From NCBI GenBank assembly GCA_963855995.1, contig OY979717.1, positions 49,148,244 to 49,212,243 of the forward strand: 64,000 nt of DNA. The letters run 5' to 3'. Source of the stretch: Muricea muricata. Its lineage: Eukaryota > Cnidaria > Anthozoa > Malacalcyonacea > Plexauridae. A program made the position numbers and the translations under genes. Positions 26,301 through 38,300 of the stretch are shown here, one piece after another. The notes under the pieces were generated by a model that ran no database searches, had not been told where the DNA came from, and saw nothing but the letters and a program-made list of their open reading frames with translations. Every line of letters starts with the position of its first letter. The stretch's first letter is position 1.

Positions 26301-29300
26301 AATGCTTGAGAACAGGATGCGAAAACAGAAGTGCAAAGGCGAATTATGAATATCAAAATTGAATTCTTTAACATCAAAATTCAAAACTGTAACATCATCA
26401 CGCATGACGTGAATAGCAAAATGAGCATAAAGAAGTACAAAATTTTGTTTTTAATTTTGGCGGTGATTACCCTCCATATGCTGCTACCTTTTATATTTTT
26501 GGATAAAGAATGTCGTTTTCACTTCCAATTAAGTTTTAACTACGTCCTATCGTGTTTATTATATTTTTAAAACTAAAAGCGTGATGGACCTTGAATATGG
26601 ATCAACCTCAATTTCTCAGTCATGTGACTAGCATCAAATATCAGCATCGTAAAGACGTTCTCGCAACTTTGCCTTGATGTTCGTAAGTTTTAATGAATAG
26701 TACTGCTTAATTTGATTACGTACTGTATAAATATCTTATAAAACTAATACCATAGTTCGCACTGTATGGTGGAATAATAAAGAATTACTCGATGAGGCTG
26801 AGCAGAATACTCAGAATTATTCAGAACGAGGCCAGCGTTATCTGCCTCAGCTTAGCTTCGGCAGATAACGCTGACCTCGGTCTGAATAATTGTGACATTC
26901 TGTGAAAGCCGAATTCAAAACTTCTTTATTCATTTTTCGTTACCCACGAAAAATCGGCAATGCGAATACAAATAAAAACAAATAGTTTTTTAACTTTTTT
27001 AAAAAAATTACGGCACTTTTTGAATTCATGCGAGATACCGCTTAAAAAATACGCGGGCACCGTATGACCTTAATAAATACATATCAGTAGAATAACCACA
27101 GCTATATAACACTTAGTCAGCATTTTTTCAGGAGCTCTTACCCCTGTGAATTAGTTCCCAGGTCATCCGTGTGAGACAGGTGCGCGCGCATGTTGACCGG
27201 AAATACGTGTAAAACTAGAAAAAAAACTTGTGTAACTGGTTTTAATGCGATACTATAAAAAAGCGGCCGTCGACGAACGAGATAATCAGAATTATGGAGT
27301 GTCTACATGGAAAGCCGGCGTCCTCTTCCAAAACTGAAAATGGTTTATTTTTTTACTGTGGGCAAAAGCCTAGCTGTAATTTCTTTTGCCCCCAGAATGA
27401 TTGCAGTTATTTTGAAAATGCTATTGCAATGTGGAGAAATTCGAACTCGTTACAGCCAAGATGCCACGGTCACAAGAAATTGGCTAAAATTTGCTCAGAT
27501 AAAGAAAAACCATGTTCATTTTGGCAATGGGGCGACGTGATCCGGCCCCTATGCTATCATGGTGAGCAATGCTCGACGAGAAAAGTTAAAAAAGAGGGAA
27601 TCAATCATGGCCGGTTGTTCTACGTTTGTTCGAAAGGTAAAGAGGAGTCGTGTGGTTACTTCGAATGGCAAGATACGGAGAGAAATGAAGATCCTTTTGA
27701 TCCAATTTGCAAGGTAAATTTTAGCATGCCGCCGTCGTGCGTGTATACGGTTAAAGAAACGGGCGAGCAATTCAAGAGTCATCATGAAAACCGCGAACAA
27801 GCTTACGCAGAATACTTGTCAATCAAAAACCTGGAAAACTGGTAAAACATGTTATGTAGATTTTAAAACTGTTAGAAATCGACATTGGTATGAACTTTAT
27901 CAGTCTTGCATTAACTGTTGAACTGCCAAGTTGTGTTTTAAAATGGCTGCGCGTAAAAGTCTGTCGAAGCTTACTTTACCTGTTGATATCGGTAATGAAG
28001 AGAGATTTCTTAGTCACCGGCAGAGTCTCATACAAGAAAAGCTTTTAAAGTGTTATGCAGAAGAAATAGCATGTGCCATTTCAGTTCTGGTGGTTGAAAA
28101 CTGCAATGGATGTATCATTGATCACCCCTCTCAGAGACAACATCCTTGTCTTATGATGGAGAACGAGGAAAGGTTGTTAATGTACTTTGACATTGCGTGT
28201 TCGAGGGTATCTGAAGCAAGCGTTATGGAAAAATTTATGAACAGTTTGGGTGATATCAAACCGACGGTGAATGGATTAGAGTTGTTGAAGTATACCTGTA
28301 ATGACTGGAGAACTTTATTTTGTACAAATGAGAGACGGATGCTTAACCAGGAGACTTTAAAGCTTTTGTAATTTAAATTTTTCTTCAATAAATTCTTTTC
28401 TTGTATTATTTATGACGTATATCAATAAACATGTTTGTTCATACTCATACATTTGAAAAACTGGTTTGTCTGGTTTACATGACTTAAAAGAGACGGGATC
28501 ATCATGATCACGTTAGTCTATTTGGTAAGTGTGCTTGTGAACAGTTGGTCTAAAGGACGTGAAGAGAATTATGGCACACCTGTTTAAACAAATGTATGAG
28601 TGTGAAATTGACTTTGATGCCTTGACTGTTGAGAAACTGATAGATTTTGTGTTCACGGAGATGGTCTATCGTAAGATTCAACAATTGGAAGAAGAAGCTG
28701 CACAGGCCAAGCAAGATGAGGATTACGGTAGACCGTGGACACGGTTTCGAAAGCGCATTGAGGCCCTCGATGATGAAGAACGCTGGATATACTATGCTGA
28801 GCGAGCTCTTGATCTGCTAGACCATGATGTTATGTGGAAAGGTGTCGTTGAAGCTTGCAAGATTTTGAAGTATCCTGAACCGTCAGCGATCCATAGAGAT
28901 TACTTCGAGGCACTATTCGATATGACATGTTTCGCTTGGTTTCAGAGGTATTCTGAATTCGAGAGGACAACATTTATCAACAATCTAATTGACTATGTTC
29001 TATGCGTGTGTAAATTAAAATATAACTACACAGTGTAATCTACCAAAGAAATAAAAGATTTTAAAACGTACTGTTTTGTTATTTTTCTTCATTTTACTCG
29101 GTCTGCTTGCAAGGGGTAACATGGGAACTTGTCATAGCAAGAGTGATAAAATCAAAAGAGACAAAAATCATAACAGACAGAAAATGTTTAAATTTGGTGT
29201 AAGTTTTGGCCGTAACGATTTAAATTTGGAAGGTCACTTGCAAATGGGGTACAACAGTAAAACAATTAAAAACTACGGCCCTATTGACAAGCAGTTAGAC

Positions 29301-32300
29301 CTACCAGAAAATACAACTTTGGCAGTAACTGAACCGAATGATCAATCTACCGAGACAGAAAACTAATTTTTATAACACTGGTACACAATTCCTTTGTTTC
29401 ATTTAAAAAGAAGGCATGGCACAAGCAACAGTTGATGAGTATTTGGAGAGTGTTTATTATAATCCAAAGCGTCCCGGGAGTTTCGGAGGAGTTGAGAACT
29501 TATATCGTGATGTGAAACAAGAGGGAACGTTTAAACTAAGTCGAAAAAAAATTTCAGACTGGTTAATGGGCCAAGATACCTACCCTTTGCATAAACCAGC
29601 TCGTCGAAACTTTAAAAGAAATCGTGTTATTGTGGGAGGTATAGACGAACAATGGCAAATGGATTTAGCAGACATGCAGTCTTTGAAACAGTATAATGAC
29701 GGTTATCGATACTTGCTTGTCTGTATAGATGTATTCTCAAAGTATGCATGGATAGTTCCAATAAAGTCAAAAACTGGACCTGCCTTAGTTGAAGCATTCA
29801 ATGTGATTTTATATTCTGGTAGAAAGCCGCACAAGATTATGACGGATCAAGGAACAGAATTTTTTAACAAACCATTTCAAACACTATCAAAAAATGAAGA
29901 TATTCAACTGTTTAATACGTTTAACGAAACAAAGGCTTCCATTGTCGAGAGAGTAATTCGCACGTTTAAGACAAAGATGTGGCGTTATTTTACTGCAAAG
30001 AAAACGATGAGATACCTTAATATGTTACCTGACTTGGTGTATTCTTATAACCATAGTAAACACCGCAGCATAGGAAGACCACCTGCCCTTGTCAATTCGG
30101 AAAATGAAGACGAGGTGTTGCGTACTTTATATCGTAATGTTTTAGATAATGTACAACCTGTAAAAAATAAGTTCAAGATCGGCGATCAGGTTAGAATAAG
30201 TAAAATTAAACGGAAGTTTGAAAAAGGGTACTTACCAAACTATTCAAAAGAAATATTCACTGTAAGCAAAAAAGTACCTCGAAATCCACCAGTATATAAA
30301 CTCAAAGATTATGATGGCGAAGAGCTTAAAGGAACATTTTATGACAAGGAGCTTCAAAAGGTTATCAAACATGATGACATGTATGAGGTTGAGAGAATTC
30401 TTAAAAAGCGGGGGAAGGGGAAAAATGTACAATATCTTGTAAAATGGTCTGGTTACCCAGACAAATTCAATTCATGGGTGTCTGCATCCGAAATAAATAA
30501 AGTCTAAAAACAACGTATGAGCTGTTTTCTTTTTATTTGTTGCGGTATAGTTGTCATGAGTGGAACACATTTTTATCTCACGCTACCTAGTAATGCATCC
30601 TTGAATGAGTTTCCCAATAATAAGACGACAAGTTATCGCGTGAAATTGCCGCAAAGTATTGATTTGGAGGGGGTCTGGGAAGTTGGTTTGTACTCCATTT
30701 CCTATCCAAACACCTGGTACACATTACAAAAAGGTGTGGATACGCACCTCTTTTATGGGGATCGAACCGGTTTGTTTCAGCAAGCCATAATGGATTACGG
30801 TTACTACCAGTCCATGCCGGAGCTTATCAAAGCTGCGAATAAAGCGTTATCCAGAAACGTTAGCGATAACATAAAGTTGACGTACAATGCTTTAACAGGG
30901 AAAGTGACCGTTCAAATAAAGAACGGGTTTCAGTTTGCTGCAATGAAACCGTTATCGATCATACTTGGATGGTTTGAAATTATTTTATCGTGCGTGTTTT
31001 ATGTGTTGTTCAAATTAATCACACTACTGTTTACAGTAAACATGCAAGCTATAGACGCCAGGGGAAACTAAATCATGAGGATATATTAGTAATGTTGCTG
31101 CAAGAACGTTTTTAAATGTAGAATGATGCTTGTCAACAGTATAGCTATATAGGCTTCGCTTTACGATCAATACACACGCATGGAAAATATCAAAATCAGG
31201 GCAACTTTATCAAAGTATAACAAGTTATCGTTCAGAAGGAAATTATGGCACTGTGTGTTAAAACGGAATCATTACTATAAAATTAATCCATGTCATCATC
31301 AACATAAACAAGCATACACAATGAATGCAACCCTGCTCCATAGCACATATAGAGCAATCAGCTTGATTCACCCTTTTATCAATAGAATATTAACAGTTTA
31401 TGTCCACACATAATCACTTCACAACACTGAATACTAAGTTTCAGTAAAGAAGACAACTCAAGAACGAGCATTTGATGGCGCAAATGTGCCACACGATTGC
31501 ATTTAACAATGACTGTGTGAATTTTTGGCGCTAAAAGTCGGACAAATGACGTCTTTCCTCTCAAAACAATAGCCCAAACCAGTCAAAACAGGTTTTACCC
31601 GTATTTCCGGTCAACATGCGCGCGCACCTGTCTCACACGGATGACCTGGGAACTAATTCACGGCGGTAAGAGCTCCGTGAAAAATGCTGACTAAGTGTTA
31701 TATAGCTGTGGGTATTCTACTCACATCGTATTTGTCAAGTTCAAAATTTGACCTTGACAGATACGAAATTTATTTTGTCTGTGCCGATATACGCATAATT
31801 ATCTGTAGGCTCTTAACCAATGCACTATATAGTACAATAAATAGAGAATACTGCATGTTGGCGAGTACGTACGATTTCTATGCACGGGTTGTGAAAAATT
31901 GCTAAACGAACGAGTGAGGGCAGCAATCTTTCCTCACAACAAGAAATAACAAGAAATGCTTTGGAAATAGTTTGTACAAAAATTGTTACACAAGTTTAAA
32001 ACTTTTCGGAATATGTTTAGGCATAGACTAAAACGATGAAAATGATTCTGAAAAAAACTAAAAGTCGACGTCGATAGGCGATTTAGTTTTGACAGACGAA
32101 GTCGACAAAGTTAGTATAAAATTTAAAAACTCAAAATTATTTTCTCCAATTTGCTTCTAAACAGAGCTTATGTTATCTAAGGCCTGCCAATAGTTAAGAT
32201 CTATTTTTCGAGCCGTGCCATGAATGTAAAATTTTTGGTAACATCGCCTCTTACATGACTATGAAGAAGTATCGACTTTAACAAGATATCACGGCCAGAG

Positions 32301-35300
32301 GTAAATAATGTAAATCTTGATCTAACAGTTGAAGATGAGTAGTTCACAAAGAGAAAATAAAAAGTCATCTCTGAATTTTGCCTGACATAACCAAACAATA
32401 ACATGACTTTATTAATTTCCACTGTGCCTCATTTTAAAATTGTTTCATAACCATAAGTCACAAACATTTTATAATTTAAATCTGCAATTTGCATACCTGT
32501 AAGTCATCATCGTCATCGGATTCATCATCATCTGACTCATCATCGTCGGATTCATCATCATCGGTTTCAATTCTATATCTTTTCCCTTTAACGAAGCTAT
32601 CCAATTTTGGAACACTTTCATCTGGTTTTAAGCGAAAGCGTTCCTTTTCGTTTTTATAGGCAAAGCAGGTGAAGTGTGTATTGCCTCCAAGCTGATTTCT
32701 TAATTGTTTTTCCTTAAACGCTATCTAAAATTACAAGGTTAAACTCATGTCAAGTTTAACATTTAGGTATTCCCTCTTTTAGCACAAAGTGCTAAGCATG
32801 TATATTTTTTTCACAATCCTATTATATATGGAAAGAATTATATGAATCAGAATTCAGCAAATCATGTAATCTTACTGCACCATCCTGCGCGTGGTGAGGC
32901 GTATGCACTGATGAAGGGCCTGTTTATAAGATCCCAGTTAGCCGGGGTCAGATGTGAGGTGGGATCATTTTGATGTATTGAAATAAGTCACGCCCCACGA
33001 TTCAGCAAAACATTACTATTTTTCTGGAGGCAGATTATACTACATACTTGGAATTCAACGGATGTTAAAGCAACAACAGTAATTTTGTTCAACTAGGAGA
33101 TCTTCTAACCAACATTTTAGTTTCTTTAATGGTGTTGTGAACTTTTGTTTAAACCTGGTGACCTATTTCAACTTTCAAGACACCAAAAAGATCCAACCTC
33201 TCACCTCATCCCAGCTAAGTGGGATCATATAAACAAGCCCTTACTGAAATTTGCAATTCCACGTAAGTTACTGAATCTTAAGTAATTGCTGTGCGAAATT
33301 TCCTATTCATAAAAAATGTGCTCGTCGAGCTCTCAACCCTTATATTTCTGCTCTTGGTGATGTAACGTCGCAAACCCTGCAATCTCTAATTATTGGTCAA
33401 AAATTTAAAGACAATTCATGTCATGAATGCATTCTACTTATATTATGATGCTTACGATTTGACTTCTGACAAGCAATTCTGCTCGTTTGCACTTTTCAGG
33501 TGAACCAGTTATTTCCAATGTAACTTTATCACCATCTTGCGCTAGATTAAGTTTGCGGTGAAGAAATTATTAAGTTCATTATAATTTATAAAGCATCATA
33601 GTAAATAAAGCTGGAACAAGAAAAAGAAAACGATTGGAAGATAAGATTACTTTGTTATAGGAGGTAGACGAAAATGGGCACAAGGCCGTTAATTGAGGAT
33701 GGGGGTATGTTTACTTATTCATGTTTTGCCAACGTCATTAGGGTTGATTTTAAAAGAAATTAGTCAAGAAAAACAGGTAATACGTGGTTCTAATGTGACA
33801 CATAGTGGAAACACGCCGAAAACACCTCTCGCTTCTATATACTTTCTGAAACTTTTAATTAGACATTGGCTTGAGAAGCAACTCTCTTGCAACTGCAACT
33901 GGAAGGGAGATTACCACACCACAGATGTCACAACTAGGGCAGTAACACACCTCATTGTAAAAACCATATTTGGTGCATTATTTGGTCGCATTTTTTTTCT
34001 TAAATCAACTCCAAAATTTGTTTTGAAATTTGTTTGGGAAGTTTTGCATTAAAGAACCTTCGTGCTGTTCACTATATAAATTAGAACGATTGTATTGTAC
34101 AGATTTTTTATTGAACAATGTTTTGTTAATCATTAGTGAAGGTAGTGAAATTAAAGGTAACTCAATGCGCTATAGTGTGCCTCAGTGCCTCTTATGGCAG
34201 GTTGGGTTGAAAAACCACTTTAGTTTAGTTTCTGAGTGTTTAGTTTCAACTTGGGGTGATTAGTGTTTTAGTGCGTGTTACTCTTGGTGTGTCGATTAAG
34301 TTTAGCGCATGTTTCAGACCTCGCGTTTCTTGTGCATTGAAATAACTGGACATACTGAATGCCATGCATATTATATACTTTATTTGTTAAAACTCCATCA
34401 TATTTATCTTAGGAGGTTATGTACAGTGATGAAAGCGGAATGAAGGCGGAATATTATTGATTTCACCTACTTTTGGTCAATAGACAACATTTTAGCTGGT
34501 CAGGAATTGTACTTGGCTTTCAAGCACAGCACTGCTGGTAACTTATTATTGGTTTTACTATTCATAGCATTAACTGTCATACTACTGGCCACATTTACTT
34601 TACACATAACATTAGCATTTAGGCCATTTATGAATATACTTGTAACATTAGGATTCATAGCCTCAAAAGTTAGTGGCCATTCATGACATTCAATCTTATT
34701 TGGACATTCAAAGGTATAAAAGGCATTCACACATTTCATTGTCTTTTCAAAATAAAGTGCCACAGCCAAAATAGGAAAGAAGGATACTAATTCTAATACA
34801 CCGCTTCTGTTTGGTACACCATGCAATAATCCAAGGGGCTGTTTACATGAGACAGACTATGCCTGGCTACCGGGATGATTTGTGTTACTAATATTGTTCT
34901 CTTTGATTTAATTTTATTTTTTATGATTCAATCAAGTATGTGCATTCTTGATTCACAAACATTTAGCTTCCTAAATTTTAATGGCAACAAAATTTTTATT
35001 GTTTTATATTGTTTCATGTGAAAGAGCATGAAAAAAGAAGCTGATTGGCCGTTTACTATAGTGGACAATCTCTTTTAGTTTCGCAGTTCTTCGCAACAAT
35101 GTACAAAATCTAAATTGATGATTCAGCAAAAATTGTGACGTCACTAGTAAGACAAGTTTGTTCGATCAATGAATACAAAACCACGCATAGCTCTGTTATT
35201 AACTCAAACTCAATAAAATTTTGCACACTCGTACTACATTACAAGATCTCGTCCCCAGGTTCCGGACACGAAATTATAATTACTCACGTGGGGATGTTTT

Positions 35301-38300
35301 TAGCAATGAGCCTATCGATGAACTTTAAACATGCAGTGTTGGCGCAATTTTGCTGAATCAGCAATTTAGATTTTGTACATTTTTGTGAATATCTTCGGAA
35401 CTAAAACAATAGTCTTTTACAGTAACTGGCCAGGGTCAGCTTATTTTTTTATGCTCTTTTACATGGAACAATAAATTTTTTGTAGCCACCTTGTTGCTAT
35501 TACCCTTTTAAATTTTAAAAGAATTTTATAATTGAATACTTTAAACACGAAATATTAACGCCTTGAAGCCACAGAAACCACAAGGAAAACATTGTCTCAG
35601 AAAATTTGAATAATTGGAATTAGGAACAGATTTCCTAGACTCACTCGTTGATCATGGAATGATGGAATCTATCAAAATGAAAAATTTGGGAAGGAATGGT
35701 TTGATACAGAACCTTCTTCTCTCTTTTTTGCCCTCAAATATGTTAAAAATTGTGTTCTGTATAGATATTTCAGTAAAACATAAGGTTCGATCCATGTGTA
35801 GAAATTGAAGTGGAAACGGATGACGGAAACATGTGATCGCTAGTCATCGCTCATGGCTAACGTTTCGCGGTGAAACTTGTCGCAAAGAAACATTTTGCAT
35901 GAGAATTTTTGCATGTAGAATCTTCTTGTGGGTATATGTTGCAGACAGTATACATGTTAAATGCGTGTTTTGTTGAGATTTTCCGTTGGAAATTGAGTTT
36001 AAACCGCCGTGTTCAAATGGACTCACAAAGCCTGTGCCAGCGGTATCACTCATGAGCGCCGCACATAGATATAGCAGACCCAGATTGCAGACATGGCTTG
36101 ACCCCAAATAGAAGAATACAAGATGGCGTCGCAACCGCGCAAAAACATTAGGAATTGTATTACGAAAAACGGGTTTTTGGGGTTTTTGATGGTTCAAATG
36201 CTGCGAATGCCATTCAACTGGACTTTATTGAAAATAGATCTCTATTGGGAAAATTTTGAACATAAAATGAGAAGAGTGGGCTAGTTTCGTCATTTTGCGT
36301 CAATTATTTTGGACTTTAATTGTATAAAGTGCAGTGAGTTATAAGGATTTCGGGCATTGATAAAATTGAAAATTAAACGAGACTTACCTGGAAGTTGAAG
36401 TTTGATGACAATTCTACCAAATCAGCAGTGGTACTGAGGGTTAACATGAGATGCACGCCCGCGCTGCCATGAATCAGACTTCAACAAAGGTTGTGTCCAC
36501 AAGAACACCTGCAAAGAAAAAACGCTGGAGCAGGCTACTATCCTGGGTGGGCATGTTAACCCTCAGTACCACTGCTGATTTAGTAGAATTGTCATCAAAC
36601 TTCAACTTCCAGGTAAGTCTCAAATTTCCAATTCTACCAAATCGCAGTGACGTACTTCCGGTTAACATGAGATTTGAAAGCATTGTGGAACACAACCGTA
36701 GAAAGAGCAAGAAAACACACGTTGTCTTTTATTGTAACACAGCCTCTTGAAATAAATTTGAAGTAACAATAGGTTTGTTATAAAATTTCCTAAACACACA
36801 ATCGGATTTCCACCCTACATGCTTAAGTATACTATCGGTTGGTAAGTTATGACTAACTTTGCTAACACTCGCCGTGCGAGTACTATGAGCTTTAAATATA
36901 GTTGTATCGATTCTACTTTCCTGAAGTAGTTGCTTGATCCAGCGTCCAATGGTAAGGGTACCAACTGCTTTATGAGGTTTTACATACGAAATAAAGAGTT
37001 TGGTTGTCGTTGCTCCCCGGAGTACAGAGGTTCTTTCTAGGTAGGTTTCTAACGTCTGATATGGGCATAAATTATCGTGATCATACCTTCTGACACAGAA
37101 ATTTGAAAACATGTTCCCTGGACGATTTTGCTTGGTATGTTCCTCGAGACCAAAGAGATAGTACTGTTCAGTTCTCTTCATGTTTGCAATATCCAATGCC
37201 GCTAATGTTTGACACCTTTGGCCCGATGTTAAGGCAAGCAACATTACCAACTTGTGCGAGTGAGCCTTCAAAGATATATCAGCAAGAGGATAAAGAGGCT
37301 TCAAGTAATCAAGCACCAAATTAACGTTCCATGTTTCCGAATATTTTGGAGTTGGTTTGCGGGAATTAAAAATGCCCGTCATGTACCGTGTTATAAATGG
37401 ATGTGTGGTAATAAGGTGATGATTATCAGTAGAGCTGCTTAGGAATAGTGTTGATAACGCCGATTGAGCCGTATTAAGGGTGGAATAATATAACGCATGT
37501 AAGAAATATAAAATATCAGTCACAGTGGGAGACAAAGAATTAACTTGCCTTTGAGTACAAAAATCGGACCATTTGCTAATGTACACATTGTATTACTTTT
37601 GTGTACCTTGCCTGCAGGAAGACATGATAACGTCGGTAATTTGTGGAGGAACGCTGCTGTTAAGGAAGTGTTTCCGGACCATTTGCATGCCATAAGGTAG
37701 AGCTTGGGGTGAAAAGGATGTGGACCCGGTAGAAGAGGATTGGATAGAACATCGTTGGTCACGTGGAAAACATGCGGTTGTGCGATCAACAGGCTCAGTA
37801 GACCGGTAAACCATATTTGCGTTCTCCATTGTTACTGTGGCCTTCTCTTGAGCAATCTTCTGAATACATCGGCTAAGTAAACAAAAAGGAGGAAAAACAT
37901 ATCCATGAGTAAACTGAGCCCAACTGATAGAAAACGCGTCCACAAAGAAGGCATTTGGGTCAGGTTTCCATGACACATAGGCCGGCAGACGATAATTAAC
38001 TCTACTAGCAAAAAGGTCGACAGTTGGTCGGGAGAAACCCTGAACAACTTTGTCAAAAAATGACGAGTTTAAGGTCCATTCTAGGGTAGCATTAAACTCT
38101 CGGGACATTTTATCCGCCACGCGGTTTGTTTTTCCCGGGATATATGCAGCTGAAAGCCATATATTCTTGGTTAAAGCTCAAGCCCAAATGTCTTTGGTTA
38201 TAGTATCACATTCGAGTAAGTGACAGCCTCCCATAGAATTAATGTAGGAAATGACAGTTGTGTTGTCCGACTCCACTCGAACATGCTGGTTATGAACATT

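Larger units (their letters stand above)
24900..26478. mobile_element. IS3EU-like DNA transposon copy, 1579 bp, 6-bp TSD
   Basis: TIRs of ~270-290 bp (24900-25192 and 26205-26478) begin TATGGAGGGTAATCACC and are flanked by the 6-bp duplication TGCTGC (24894-24899, 26479-26484). The left TIR contains a local duplication of a TTTTGAATTTTGATGTTACAG unit, so arms are slightly unequal. The interior keeps a relic of the helix-turn-helix region of an integrase-like transposase, a perfect hairpin and a hammerhead-bearing insertion. TSD length and the transposase relic suggest the IS3EU superfamily, which is an inference. The DDE core is deleted, so the element is non-autonomous. Confidence 0.65.
27086..31721 (+). 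mobile_element. Deleted mini-Polinton (Maverick), 4636 bp, with TIRs and TSD
   Basis: TIRs of 130 bp (27086-27215 and 31592-31721) begin 5'-AGTAGAATA and are flanked by 6-bp repeats CATATC/CACATC (one mismatch). AG termini and 6-bp TSD are characteristic of Polintons. All six genes lie on the plus strand: a GRF-type zinc-finger protein, two small conserved-looking proteins, a myristoylated-type protein, an intact rve integrase with chromodomain, and a truncated capsid-type protein. Protein-primed DNA polymerase B, packaging ATPase, protease and the major capsid gene are absent. A single large deletion just after the truncated capsid-type ORF could explain this. The integrase frame is unbroken, so the copy may be fairly young. 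It sits in intron 5 of the KH gene, antisense to it. Confidence 0.85.

Noticed and set aside
27931-29120. Longer starts at 27931, 28559 and 29076 for three Polinton genes
   Set aside because: Those positions are TTG or GTG. The first real ATGs (27943, 28571, 29121) follow and give sensible N-termini.
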